60,180 bases of DNA from contig NZ_DS989915.1 in NCBI RefSeq assembly GCF_000155615.1, positions 1,412,249-1,472,428 on the forward strand, read 5' to 3'. This document shows positions 44,999 through 54,049 of this stretch, piece by piece (within the stretch, counting starts at the first letter, position 1; the number at the start of each line of letters is the position of its first letter). A model generated the notes under the pieces. It was not told the DNA's origin. It ran no database searches and worked only from the letters and a program-made list of their open reading frames with translations. The DNA comes from Alcanivorax sp. DG881. GTDB taxonomy: Bacteria > Pseudomonadota > Gammaproteobacteria > Pseudomonadales > Alcanivoracaceae. Both the position numbers and the translations under genes were made by a program.

Positions 44999-46948
44999 AT
45001 GGCACGCATTCCGGAAAATTTCACACATGATCTGTTGGCCCGTACCGACCTGGTAGAGCTGATTGATGCCCGCGTGCCCCTGAAGAAAACCGGCCGCAAC
45101 TACAGCGCCTGCTGCCCCTTCCACCAGGAAAAAACGCCCTCCTTCACCGTGGCTCCAGACAAGCAGTTCTATTATTGCTTCGGTTGCGGCGCCTCCGGCA
45201 ATGCGGTGGGCTTCCTGATGGAATACGAGCACCTGAGTTTCCCGGAGGCAGTCAAACAGCTGGCCAGCCGGGCCGGCATGGAAGTGCCCGAATCCCGGCC
45301 GGAAACCGCCGCCGACCGGCAAAAGAAGGACCGGCTACAATCGCTTTACGACCTGCTCAGCCGCGCCGAAAAGTTCTACGCGCAGCAGCTGCGCCAGGCG
45401 CCAGAGCGACAAAAAGCAGTAAACTACCTTAAAAATCGGGGATTGAGCGGCGAAATTGCAAAAAAATTCGCGATTGGGTTTGCACCACCCGGTTACGATA
45501 ATTTGATCAACGGCCTGTCACTCACCGAAACCAGCCTGGAGCACGCCCTCACCGGCGGGCTGCTGGTACGCAAGGACGACACCGGCCGCACCTACGACAA
45601 ATTCCGCGATCGCATCATCTTCCCGATCCGCGATAGCCGCGGGCGCACCATCGGCTTCGGTGGCCGGGTGCTCGGCGACGGCAAACCGAAATACCTGAAC
45701 AGCCCGGAAACCCCCGTTTTCCACAAGGGCCAGGAGCTTTACGGGCTGTGGGAATGGCGCCAGAGCCGCGACCGCAGTGACCGTCTCTATGTGGTGGAAG
45801 GCTACATGGACGTGATCGCCCTGACCCAGCACGGCGTCCCCAATGTGGTCGCCACCCTGGGCACTGCCACCACCGAAGATCACGCCCGCAAACTGTTTCG
45901 CCAGGTCAACGAAGTGATTCTCTGTTTCGACGGCGACAAGGCCGGCGTCCGCGCCGCCTGGCGGGCTCTCGAATCACTGCTGCCGGCGCTGGATGACGGC
46001 AAACAAGTGCGCTTCCTGTTCCTGCCAGACGGCGAGGACCCGGACACACTCGTGCGCCAGCAAGGCCCCGAGGCGTTGCGAGCACTTACTGACAAGGCCG
46101 ACACCCTGTCCACTTACCTGTTCCGGCACCTGTCCGAAGGGCTCGACCTGGACACCGTGGACGGCCGTGCCCGGCTGGCCCGACTGGCCCTGCCATTCCT
46201 GGACAAACCCGCCGGCCCGGTTTACCGCGCCCTGCTCACCGAAGAGCTCAGTCGCCTTACCCGGCTGGACAAGGAATCGCTGATCCAGCTCAAACCCGCC
46301 CCGGCGGCGCCTCGCCCAACAGCCGCCCCCGCCCCCTCAAAGCCCCCTCAGGATGCCACCGCGTACGGTTACGAGAACGCAGGCTATCCGCCGGCGGAGG
46401 ACGACCCTGGCATGCCCTACCCGGAAGACTTCGGTTTTGCGGACGACGGCAACCAGGGCAATGCCGGCTTCAACGGCGGCAGCCCCAATCGCACACGCCC
46501 CAACCCACGCCAGAACAGCGGCCGCAAAGGCCCGCTCACCCTGGCTGAGCGCCTGGTGTTGGTGCTGCTGGATTACCCTTCACTGATTGACCAACACCCG
46601 CTGCCCGAGGGCATCGACACGCTCCCGCTGCCGCATATCGACCTGCTGGTCCAGGTAGCCGGCCTGTGCCGGCAAAGCCACAGCGCCGCCGCGCTGCTTG
46701 GCGCCCTGATGGCGCTGGAGCAGGGCGAAACCCTGTCTCGCCTGCTCAAGGCCAGCCTCAAGCCGCCCATGGCCGAAGAAATGGCCACCCGGCTATGGCT
46801 GGATGCCCTGTCACAGCTGGAAGTGACCCGGCTGGAGGCCGCCCTGCTGGAAGTGGAACAGGCCGGCATGCCTGACCCGGCACACTGGCAGGCACTGCAC
46901 AAAGCCCTGGCCGAAGCGCGCCAGCACGCCCGCAAACCCTTCGACTAG
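44999..46948 (+). CDS. dnaG: DNA primase
   Basis: Synthesises RNA primers at the replication fork. The 649-residue product has the N-terminal CHC2 zinc domain (CCPFHQEKTPSF, then YYCFGCGASGNAVGF, about residues 38-75). The catalytic core follows, with a TOPRIM domain (VVEGYMDVIAL, TLGTATTEDHARKL, ILCFDGDKAG, about 262-340), and the DnaB-binding C-terminal helical domain. A Pro/Ala-, then Asp/Asn-rich linker (about 435-510) is longer than usual. It is separated from rpsU-yqeY by the adhesin operon but keeps its place just before rpoD. Confidence 0.97.
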   Translation: MARIPENFTHDLLARTDLVELIDARVPLKKTGRNYSACCPFHQEKTPSFTVAPDKQFYYCFGCGASGNAVGFLMEYEHLSFPEAVKQLASRAGMEVPESRPETAADRQKKDRLQSLYDLLSRAEKFYAQQLRQAPERQKAVNYLKNRGLSGEIAKKFAIGFAPPGYDNLINGLSLTETSLEHALTGGLLVRKDDTGRTYDKFRDRIIFPIRDSRGRTIGFGGRVLGDGKPKYLNSPETPVFHKGQELYGLWEWRQSRDRSDRLYVVEGYMDVIALTQHGVPNVVATLGTATTEDHARKLFRQVNEVILCFDGDKAGVRAAWRALESLLPALDDGKQVRFLFLPDGEDPDTLVRQQGPEALRALTDKADTLSTYLFRHLSEGLDLDTVDGRARLARLALPFLDKPAGPVYRALLTEELSRLTRLDKESLIQLKPAPAAPRPTAAPAPSKPPQDATAYGYENAGYPPAEDDPGMPYPEDFGFADDGNQGNAGFNGGSPNRTRPNPRQNSGRKGPLTLAERLVLVLLDYPSLIDQHPLPEGIDTLPLPHIDLLVQVAGLCRQSHSAAALLGALMALEQGETLSRLLKASLKPPMAEEMATRLWLDALSQLEVTRLEAALLEVEQAGMPDPAHWQALHKALAEARQHARKPFD

Positions 46949-47006
46949 GCCGGCCCATGCAACACCCCCAGGGTTGCATTGACTGGCCGTAGCCCCCACA
47001 TCCCGG

Positions 47007-47012
47007 TATAAT
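47007..47012 (+). promoter_or_regulatory. rpoD -10 element
   Basis: A perfect TATAAT about 70 bases upstream of rpoD. A TTGACT occurs further upstream, but the 22-base spacer is too long; no better -35 was found. A perfect ATGCAAC/GTTGCAT inverted repeat (46957-46979) lies just before it. Confidence 0.5.
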
Positions 47013-47083
47013 ACGCCGTTTTCCCACGCCACCATCACGCTGGCCAGCGCAAGCTTCCAGCACGACGTTACGGGCTTTATTGC

Positions 47084-48985
47084 ATGACGACTCAAAAGCA
47101 GCAGCAACAATCTCAGCTGAAGCAGTTGATCGCACTGGGTAAGGAACAGGGCTACCTTACCTACGCCGAAGTGAATGACCACTTGCCGGATTCCATTACC
47201 GACACTGATCAAGTGGAAGACATCATTCAGATGATCAACGACATGGGCATCACCGTGGTGGAAAAAGCCGCCGATGCCGATCAGTTGACGATCGATGAAA
47301 GCGCCGACAGCACCGACGAAGTCGCCGCTGAAGAAGCCGCTGCCGTGCTCGCCTCCGTAGAAAACGAACCCGGCCGCACCACCGACCCGGTGCGCATGTA
47401 CATGCGCGAAATGGGTACCGTGGAGCTGCTGACCCGCGAAGGCGAAATCGAAATTGCCAAGCGTATCGAAGAAGGCACCCGTGAAGTCCTGCACGCCCTC
47501 GCCTTCTGGCCCGGCGCCGTCGACATGGTGATCGACGAATACGCTCGCGTGGAAAACGAAGAACGCAAGCTCACCGACATCATTGCCGGTTACCTGGACC
47601 CCAACGACGATGGCGCTGCGGCAACCAACGTCAACCGGGATCCTGCCTTCGCCGAAAAAGCCAAGAAAGCGGCGGAAGAAAAAGCCAAGGCCAAAGAAAA
47701 AGCCAAGGAAGAAGGCACTGACGACAAAGACAGCGACGACGATGAAGAAGAAGATGAAGGCGGCCTGGATCCTGTTCTGGCGGCAGAGCGTTTCGAGACG
47801 CTGAAAAAGCTGCACGAAAAAGCCGAGCGCTCACTCAAGCGCAACGGTCGCGATCACGCCTCCAGTGCCAAGGCTCTGGAAGCCCTGGCCGAACACTTCA
47901 CCCTGTTCAAACTGGTGCCGCGCATTTTCGACGGCATGCTGGTTGGTGCCCGCGACAACCTGGACCTGGTGCGTAAATTCGAGCGTCAGATCATGTCCGC
48001 CACCATTCGCCGCGGCGGCATGGATCGCAAGGATTTCATCAAGGTATTCCCTGGTAACGAAACCAACATGGACTGGATCGATGGCCAGCTGAAAACCAAA
48101 AAAGGCAAAGCCATCGCCGACAAACTCGGTGCAGTCAAAGAAGATGTTCAACGTGCCCAACGCAAGATCGGCACCATTGAAGACATCATTGGCCTGCCCG
48201 TGGGCGACATCAAGGAAATCAACCGTCGCATTTCCATCGGTGAAGCCAAGGCACGTCGCGCCAAGAAAGAAATGGTGGAAGCCAACCTGCGTCTGGTTAT
48301 TTCCATCGCCAAGAAATACACCAACCGTGGCCTGCAATTCCTCGACCTGATTCAGGAAGGCAACATCGGCCTGATGAAAGCCGTGGACAAGTTCGAATAC
48401 CGCCGTGGTTACAAGTTCTCCACCTACGCCACCTGGTGGATTCGTCAGGCCATCACCCGTTCCATCGCCGACCAGGCGCGCACCATCCGTATCCCGGTAC
48501 ACATGATAGAGACCATCAACAAGATCAACCGGGTACAACGTCAGATGCTGCAGGAAATGGGCCGCGAACCGACCCCGGAAGAACTGGGTGTCCGTCTGGA
48601 AATGCCGGAAGACAAAGTCCGCAAGGTACTGAAGATCGCCAAAGAGCCGATCTCCATGGAAACCCCCATCGGTGACGATGAAGATTCCAGCCTCGGCGAC
48701 TTTATCGAAGACGGCAACATGGAATCGCCGGTGGACTCTGCCACTTCACTGGGCCTGGAAGAAGCCACCCGTGACGTGCTGGCCAACCTGACCGCTCGTG
48801 AAGCCAAAGTCCTGCGCATGCGCTTCGGCATCGACATGAACACTGACCACACCCTTGAGGAAGTGGGCAAACAGTTCGACGTAACCCGTGAGCGTATCCG
48901 TCAGATAGAAGCCAAGGCGCTGCGCAAACTGCGCCACCCGAGCCGCAGCGAACACCTGCGCAGCTTCCTCGACGGCGACCTGTAA
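47084..48985 (+). CDS. rpoD: RNA polymerase primary sigma factor (sigma-70)
   Basis: Housekeeping sigma factor. The 633-residue product has region 1.1 at the N-terminus, [31 protein letters not shown] (region 1.2), and a non-conserved region. Region 2 ([37 protein letters not shown], then [19 protein letters not shown]) and region 3 follow. Region 4 ends with a helix-turn-helix ([31 protein letters not shown]). The non-conserved region holds an extreme charged run at about 186-228: a Lys/Ala/Glu stretch followed by an Asp/Glu-rich tract. The start follows the -10 element by about 70 bases. Confidence 0.98.
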   Translation: MTTQKQQQQSQLKQLIALGKEQGYLTYAEVNDHLPDSITDTDQVEDIIQMINDMGITVVEKAADADQLTIDESADSTDEVAAEEAAAVLASVENEPGRTTDPVRMYMREMGTVELLTREGEIEIAKRIEEGTREVLHALAFWPGAVDMVIDEYARVENEERKLTDIIAGYLDPNDDGAAATNVNRDPAFAEKAKKAAEEKAKAKEKAKEEGTDDKDSDDDEEEDEGGLDPVLAAERFETLKKLHEKAERSLKRNGRDHASSAKALEALAEHFTLFKLVPRIFDGMLVGARDNLDLVRKFERQIMSATIRRGGMDRKDFIKVFPGNETNMDWIDGQLKTKKGKAIADKLGAVKEDVQRAQRKIGTIEDIIGLPVGDIKEINRRISIGEAKARRAKKEMVEANLRLVISIAKKYTNRGLQFLDLIQEGNIGLMKAVDKFEYRRGYKFSTYATWWIRQAITRSIADQARTIRIPVHMIETINKINRVQRQMLQEMGREPTPEELGVRLEMPEDKVRKVLKIAKEPISMETPIGDDEDSSLGDFIEDGNMESPVDSATSLGLEEATRDVLANLTAREAKVLRMRFGIDMNTDHTLEEVGKQFDVTRERIRQIEAKALRKLRHPSRSEHLRSFLDGDL

Positions 48986-48988
48986 AGA

Positions 48989-49016
48989 ACGCCCGACGCT
49001 AGAAGCCGGATGCAAG
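48989..49016 (+). repeat. Type 1 heptamer array after rpoD
   Basis: Four phased 7-base units start 4 bases after the rpoD stop: ACGCCCG, ACGCTAG, then two more. Confidence 0.7.
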
Positions 49017-49020
49017 ACAC

Positions 49021-49047
49021 GACCCGGGCTGCGATGCAGTCCGGGTC
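49021..49047. repeat. Hairpin downstream of rpoD
   Basis: GACCCGG and CCGGGTC form the outer stem and CTGC/GCAG the inner one. On the plus strand it is followed by A-rich rather than T-rich sequence, so it is a weak candidate for rpoD termination. Confidence 0.5.
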
Positions 49048-49090
49048 AATAATAAAAAAGGAACTCCCTTTCCCGGAATCAAATACACGT

Positions 49091-49096
49091 TATAAT
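49091..49096 (+). promoter_or_regulatory. tRNA gene -10 element
   Basis: A perfect TATAAT lies 63 bases upstream of the tRNA, with no clear -35. A near-perfect hairpin (GTCTGGCGT/ACGCCGGAC, 49122-49150) lies between it and the tRNA. Confidence 0.5.
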
Positions 49097-49159
49097 CCGT
49101 GCCCGCGTAACACGCGCGGCACGTCTGGCGTCAAAAATTCAACGCCGGACAACGCTTCA

Positions 49160-49236
49160 GGGCCTATAGCTCAGCTGGTTAGAGCAGTCGACTCATAATC
49201 GATTGGTCCCAGGTTCAAGTCCTGGTGGGCCCACCA
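49160..49236 (+). tRNA. tRNA with CAU anticodon, probably Ile2 (lysidine type)
   Basis: 77 bases including an encoded CCA. The acceptor arm is GGGCCTA with TGGGCCC, the D arm GCTC/GAGC, and the anticodon stem GTCGA/TCGAT around a CTCATAA loop. The T arm is CCAGG/CCTGG around TTCAAGT. The anticodon is CAU. Anticodon-arm and TTCAAGTCC features resemble the E. coli Ile2 tRNA more than elongator Met. Ile2 would need TilS to change C34 to lysidine so that it reads AUA. An Ile2-type gene beside rpoD is known in Pseudomonas, as I recall. Confidence 0.9.
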
Positions 49237-49367
49237 ATTTCCCCGTTCGATTTTCTCCTTGTAGCGTGAAGCATAAGTTGTCTGCAACTGGCGACGTGTA
49301 CTTCACATACCGCACAAAGTGTGCCGCAGCACCTTTATTTTGACAGGTTATAGCCGCCCTGTAGAAC

Positions 49368-49394
49368 GAAAAAGCGGCCCCGCCTGAACCGCTT
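49368..49394 (-). terminator. Probable intrinsic terminator of the lipoprotein gene
   Basis: Read on the minus strand, AAGCGG and CCGCTT form a stem around an 11-base loop and are followed by a short T-run. It starts about 13 bases after the stop codon at 49407. Confidence 0.6.
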
Positions 49395-49406
49395 ACACAC
49401 CTCTGA

Positions 49407-50861
49407 TCACCTTATCGGCTGGAAGCGCATCAGGTCATCAATACTGGGCGGCATCCGGAACTCGGGGAACAGGGGAACGGGTGAAAACAGTTCGGGCCAG
49501 TTTTCTTCGCTGGGCGCAAATTCCATGACAATCCGTGTCTGCAATTCATAACCCTCATTCGCGTCGCCTTTACGTCTCTGCACCGTGATCTTCGCCGGCG
49601 CGCCCTGTCGGTAGGAGACCAGCGTTCGCTCCCAGGGGACCTCGGACTCACCAGAAAATTGGTCGACCTGCTTCAATTTCCCATTGTTGTAGTAACTGTA
49701 CCTAAGCGCTATCGAGCCGGGGTCGCCGACTTCAGAGAGCCTGCCATTGCGATCATAGTGATAACTATCGATGGTTTCATGCTGATCGTCTTCTGTGCCC
49801 CAAATCCCGTCTACACCGTATGAACTCTGCACCTTGGCCGTCACTTGTTCTGACTCATTAAAGAGGTAGGAATCGTAGTACCTCCCAGATTCAGAACCGG
49901 CATCGGCGGTACCGGGATGGACGATCACGCGGTCGGCCAGGCGAGTGGCGGTGTCGGAATACAGGTTTGCGGAATTTGAGCCGTTGTAGCGTTGAACATC
50001 CTGTTCGACGCTATCGCCCAGGTAGCGATAGGAGCGTGTTTGGTGGGCGGACGAGCACCCCCTCAGAAGCTTGATTGAGACGGCAACTGGATGCGCATCC
50101 ATGCAGTACTCATCGAGCACAGCCGTCCAGGAGCTATCCGCAGTGAGATCAATGCTCAGGGGGCGCTGCTCAGCATCGAAGATGACGCTATTGGTTTGCG
50201 TGTGATCGACGATGGCTGGCAGATCAGGCTCATCCACCGTCGTGAGGTCGATATCAGAGGTAAATTCTGACAACGCCAATATCTCGGCAACCGTCGTGTC
50301 CAGGCCATCAAATTCGTAGTCGAGCACCTCCGTTGCGGTCCCACCAAAATGCTCAAGTTCGGCATTAATCAGGTAACTGTAACTAAAGTCCAAACCAGGC
50401 ATGAACAGGCCGGTTACGAAACCGGCCTCTTGCTGAAGTCGTCGGCCGTTACGCACCGGGCATTTCATCGGCCCATTATTCGAAAGACCGAGTACAGCCA
50501 ATCCAGTAGCGCCCGTAGGCGACCCTATCATGCCGAGAAAGTACAGATCCGGATAGCGTAGCAACGGGGTCGGCGCCGACATGTACTGACACTGAAGATA
50601 GGGATGCGACGTATCATCCTCTGTATCCCAGGCCATATCTGGCCCGACAGAGTGCAGCTGCACGTTAATCGTGAGTTCGCCGGGGTATTGGAACTGCATA
50701 CGCGCAACCTGCGCGCCATCAGCGTCATAGAACCAGGCCCGGCTTGGTGCGCTGCTTGTGGTTTCCGTAACGGCGCCGCCACTGGATGAAGAGCCTCCCC
50801 CACAGCCGGCCGCCATCAGGGCGACCAGGCATGCCAGGCTGTTGCGCAGTGTTGTTATCAT
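49407..50861 (-). CDS. Lipoprotein of unknown function
   Basis: I do not recognise a family for this 484-residue protein. The N-terminus is a lipoprotein signal (VALMAAGC, lipidated Cys near residue 20) followed by a Gly/Ser-rich linker. The body is rich in Asp, Tyr and Ser. It contains two related acidic motifs, GPDMAWDTEDD (about 73-83) and GVDGIWGTEDDQ (about 345-356). Between and after them is YD-repeat-like text (YHYDRNGRLSEVGD, then YSYYNNGKLKQVDQF), reminiscent of RHS-type proteins but too short to assign. A surface or periplasmic beta-rich protein is plausible. It stands alone between the tRNA and dbpA. Confidence 0.7.
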   Translation of the reverse strand: MITTLRNSLACLVALMAAGCGGGSSSSGGAVTETTSSAPSRAWFYDADGAQVARMQFQYPGELTINVQLHSVGPDMAWDTEDDTSHPYLQCQYMSAPTPLLRYPDLYFLGMIGSPTGATGLAVLGLSNNGPMKCPVRNGRRLQQEAGFVTGLFMPGLDFSYSYLINAELEHFGGTATEVLDYEFDGLDTTVAEILALSEFTSDIDLTTVDEPDLPAIVDHTQTNSVIFDAEQRPLSIDLTADSSWTAVLDEYCMDAHPVAVSIKLLRGCSSAHQTRSYRYLGDSVEQDVQRYNGSNSANLYSDTATRLADRVIVHPGTADAGSESGRYYDSYLFNESEQVTAKVQSSYGVDGIWGTEDDQHETIDSYHYDRNGRLSEVGDPGSIALRYSYYNNGKLKQVDQFSGESEVPWERTLVSYRQGAPAKITVQRRKGDANEGYELQTRIVMEFAPSEENWPELFSPVPLFPEFRMPPSIDDLMRFQPIR

Positions 50862-51067
50862 AATGCTGTCCGAGAGATGTCAGGCTAAATAGCAGCCCAC
50901 TGATGGCCGCGAGAAGCGATGTCACTTTAATGGCAGCGCCGCCTTATCAATCCGGTGGCGCGTACCCTCATTTATTTTTCCCCGGTCGCATAATAATCCA
51001 GCTTCCCGACACAATCATGCTCACACCCAACGGGATCTGAAGGGAGAGAATGACAGGTGCGGGAAGG

Positions 51068-52447
51068 TTACAACTTCTTAACGCGCCGGTTTTTACCCTT
51101 GATTTTGCCTTTCAATAATCGCTCCAGCGCCAGATCGGCGCTGTCACGATCGATAGCCACATAAGCCTGATAATCCGTGACGGTAATCTTGCCCACTTTG
51201 TTGCCGGCAATCCCCGCATCACCGGTCAGCGCGCCGAGAATATCGCCGGGGCGAAGCTTGTCCTTGCGGCCGGCGCCGATGCACAACGTAATCGTCGGGG
51301 GCTGCAAGGTGTCACCTTCACGGGGCTTCAGACTGCTCACCGGGTGCCAGTTCAGGGGCGCGCCCTGCAATTCTTCAATGGCCATGGCACGACGGGATTC
51401 GCGCGGCGCTACCAGATTGATGGCCAGGCCCTTTTCACCGGCTCGACCGGTACGGCCGACACGGTGAATGTGGGTCTGCGGTTCATGGGACAGTTCTGCA
51501 TTGATAACCATATCCAGGTTATCGATATCCAGGCCCCGCGCTGCCACATCCGTGGCAACCAGCACCGACAGGCTGCGGTTGGCAAACAACGTCAGCACCT
51601 CATCGCGCTCGCGCTGTTCCAGGTCACTGTTGAGCACCATGGCCGACATCCCCTGCCGGCAAAGCTGGTTGACCACGTCCTGGCATTGTTTTTTGGTCAC
51701 ACAGAACACTACGCAGGACACCGGCCGGAAACAGGCAATGGCACGGGCCACCGCCTCTTCCCGCTCAGCAGGGTCTACTTCGTAGTAGCGCTGTTCGATC
51801 TGGCTGTTATCGTGGAGGGCTTCCACCTCTACATGCTGGGGGTTGTTCATGAAGGTTTCCGCCAGCTGCTTGATCCCTGCCGGATAGGTAGCCGAAAACA
51901 ACAGGGTCTGGCGACGGGATGGCGTCTGCCGGATCACCTCGGCAATGCTGTCGTAGAACCCCATATCGAGCATGCGATCCGCTTCATCCAGCACCAGGGT
52001 ATTCAGCCCTTCCAGACTCAACGTGCCCTTGCTCAAATGCTTGAGCACCCGCCCCGGCGTGCCCACCACGATCTGGGCTCCATGTTCCAGCGAGCCAATC
52101 TGCGGGCCGATGGGTTGCCCGCCACACAGGGTCAGCACCTTGATATTGCCGGGGCCACGGGCCAGCCGGCGGATTTCCCCGGCCACCTGATCGGCCAGCT
52201 CCCGGGTGGGGCACAACACCAACGCCTGGCAACCGTAATAGCGTGGATTCAATGGATGCAGCAGGCCAAGACCGAAAGCCGCCGTCTTGCCACTGCCGGT
52301 ACTGGCCTGGGCAATCACGTCATGCCCTTTCAGCACAAATGGCAGGCTTTGTGCCTGCACCGGCGTCATGGTGGCGTAACCCAGGGTATTCAGGTTGGCG
52401 AGCAGTTCCGCAGACAGCGGCAGGGAAGCAAAAGGGGCATCAGTCAC
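51068..52447 (-). CDS. dbpA: ATP-dependent RNA helicase DbpA
   Basis: DEAD-box helicase that acts on 23S rRNA hairpin 92 during large-subunit assembly. Helicase motifs are all visible: TPVQAQSLP (Q motif), ASTGSGKT, PTRELA, TPGR, DEAD, SAT, ARGLD and HRVGRTGR. The C-terminal domain (KLRPGDILGALTGDAGIAGNKVGKITVTDYQAYVAI) is the DbpA RNA-binding domain. I prefer the GTG at 52447 (459 residues), which aligns with the E. coli start. A TTG at 52492 would add 15 residues, and neither has a strong ribosome site. Confidence 0.93.
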   Translation of the reverse strand: MTDAPFASLPLSAELLANLNTLGYATMTPVQAQSLPFVLKGHDVIAQASTGSGKTAAFGLGLLHPLNPRYYGCQALVLCPTRELADQVAGEIRRLARGPGNIKVLTLCGGQPIGPQIGSLEHGAQIVVGTPGRVLKHLSKGTLSLEGLNTLVLDEADRMLDMGFYDSIAEVIRQTPSRRQTLLFSATYPAGIKQLAETFMNNPQHVEVEALHDNSQIEQRYYEVDPAEREEAVARAIACFRPVSCVVFCVTKKQCQDVVNQLCRQGMSAMVLNSDLEQRERDEVLTLFANRSLSVLVATDVAARGLDIDNLDMVINAELSHEPQTHIHRVGRTGRAGEKGLAINLVAPRESRRAMAIEELQGAPLNWHPVSSLKPREGDTLQPPTITLCIGAGRKDKLRPGDILGALTGDAGIAGNKVGKITVTDYQAYVAIDRDSADLALERLLKGKIKGKNRRVKKL

Positions 52448-52617
52448 GGGAGCAGCCTGTGGCAAAGAAAGGTGGCAAGGAAACACTGACAACGCACGGC
52501 CAGCGTATGCCTAGTGTAGCAGTTGTCGCATTGCGGTGAGGATCAAATTGTGCGGCGACTGGGGGCCTCCGACTGACACCTCTGATATAGTACCGGCAAC
52601 CGGGAAATCTGTTGATC

Positions 52618-53310
52618 ATGTCATTATTCCATCGCCCCGCATGCCTGACTCACCTGCACCGCGAAGAACTCGCCACCGGACTGGTGCGCGTGGGTTGCCA
52701 CTACGCCCCTGAGCGTCTCTGCGACGACAGCTTTGCCCAGGCAGACATCCCCCTGCCACCCTCCCTGAGCACGGCGGTGGCCAAACGCCGCAGCGAGTAC
52801 CTGGCCGGCCGATGGTGCGCCCGCGAAGCGCTGGCGATGCTGGGAATCGAGGGCATCCCGGCCCTGGGACCCGACCGGGCACCACAATGGCCCGCAGGCA
52901 GTCTGGGCAGCATTACCCATAGCCAGGGCATTGCTGAAGTGATGGTCGCCGACGCACGCCATTGGCTGACCGTCGGGCTGGACACGGAACAATGGCTCAG
53001 CGCAGAACGGGCAACCCGGCTGTGCCGGGAATTACTGACCCACGAAGAACGGGAACAACTGGAAGGGTTATCGCCTATTCAGCGCGCCAATCGCATCACG
53101 CTGATTTTTTCCGCCAAGGAAAGCCTGTTCAAGGCGCTCTACCCGATCACCGGCAAACGCTTTTATTTCCATGACGCGGAGCGCCGGGATGCCCGTTCAC
53201 TGACCCTGCTGAAAACCCTGTCGCCAGACTGGAAGCTTGGCGCCAGCATTCCTTTTCGCTGGCGCGAACGGCAGCAAGGCGTGCTGAGCTGGATTGCCCT
53301 GCCCCGTTAG
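52618..53310 (+). CDS. 4'-phosphopantetheinyl transferase (EntD-like)
   Basis: Attaches the phosphopantetheine arm of CoA to carrier domains, here most likely those of the neighbouring siderophore NRPS. The 230-residue product from ATG 52618 has the family motifs RRSEYLAGRWCAREAL, SITHSQG, the metal-binding GLDTEQ (D122, E124) and FSAKESLFKAL (K167, E168, K172). The EntD-like subgroup is typical of siderophore loci. It is convergent with the reductase gene, with only 4 bases between the stops. Confidence 0.92.
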   Translation: MSLFHRPACLTHLHREELATGLVRVGCHYAPERLCDDSFAQADIPLPPSLSTAVAKRRSEYLAGRWCAREALAMLGIEGIPALGPDRAPQWPAGSLGSITHSQGIAEVMVADARHWLTVGLDTEQWLSAERATRLCRELLTHEEREQLEGLSPIQRANRITLIFSAKESLFKALYPITGKRFYFHDAERRDARSLTLLKTLSPDWKLGASIPFRWRERQQGVLSWIALPR

Positions 53311-53314
53311 CGGG

Positions 53315-54049
53315 TTACGCTGCCATGCCCTTGCGGCACAGCCTGGGGCAGTCTTCACACAACGCTGTGTCCGGCAAACGAAAGCGAATGCAACAGGTAC
53401 GACGCACGGTGATCACCGTGCCGGTGTTGGCGTTCATCCTGTCCTGGTAGGCTCCGAACAAGGGATTTCTGTCACCGTTTTCAAAGGTGGGCTGATCAAG
53501 CAACGCCTGTCCCGGCGACCAGAGCATCTCCGGCAAACCCGACCCTTTCAGCTCCCCCGTGAACCAGTGGATGTAACGGCTGGCATTACTCCACAGCACC
53601 CGGGTGGATAGCCCCAGTGCCTGCTGCCAGGCAGTGATAACCGGCTGCAGGTTATCCCGCATTATTCCCTCGAAACGGGACAGCGGGTGCGCAGATGCCA
53701 CAATTTGTTGTCCGTCATCCGGCAACACAAAGACACCGGGCAACCCCTGCGCATCCACCTCGACCGCCAGCACGTTCACCGACAAAGGCAATTCACGCTG
53801 CAAGATCAGGTTGGACGCAAGCACCGGCGGCAACAGCCGCAAGAAATAGTATTTACTCCAGATGGAGAGCAGTGCCCGCTCGTCTTCCCCCTTCAAGTCA
53901 GGACGAAATTGATACAACGACTGCCGTAACCGGCCGGCATCAAACAGATCGGTTAACGGGATGGCCACATCGTTCGGCTCGGCCAGGCGTAACAAGCGGC
54001 CATAGGAAGAAAAGCCCCCTTGAAACAAGGGGGCCAGAGCAGAAATCAT
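53315..54049 (-). CDS. FhuF-like ferric-siderophore reductase
   Basis: Cytosolic [2Fe-2S] protein that reduces ferric hydroxamate siderophores after import and frees the iron. The 244-residue product ends in the FhuF cluster motif CC-x10-C-x2-C at C219, C220, C231 and C234. The central part has SNASRYIHWFTGEL and MLWSPGQALLDQPTF. The start ATG overlaps the hydroxylase stop (TGATG). Codons 6-12 contain a perfect 9-bp hairpin (54014-54034), which could affect translation initiation. Confidence 0.9.
   Translation of the reverse strand: MISALAPLFQGGFSSYGRLLRLAEPNDVAIPLTDLFDAGRLRQSLYQFRPDLKGEDERALLSIWSKYYFLRLLPPVLASNLILQRELPLSVNVLAVEVDAQGLPGVFVLPDDGQQIVASAHPLSRFEGIMRDNLQPVITAWQQALGLSTRVLWSNASRYIHWFTGELKGSGLPEMLWSPGQALLDQPTFENGDRNPLFGAYQDRMNANTGTVITVRRTCCIRFRLPDTALCEDCPRLCRKGMAA
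54014..54034. promoter_or_regulatory. Perfect hairpin at the fhuF-like gene start
   Basis: GCCCCCTTG and CAAGGGGGC are exact inverted arms with a 3-base loop. In the mRNA the stem covers bases +16 to +36 from the start codon. Confidence 0.6.

Noticed and set aside
49021-49047. Strong rpoD terminator
   Set aside because: The stem is good, but no T-run follows on the plus strand.
49160-49236. Elongator tRNA-Met
   Set aside because: The CAU anticodon permits it, but the anticodon arm and T-loop context look closer to Ile2. A tRNAscan/TilS-determinant test would settle this.
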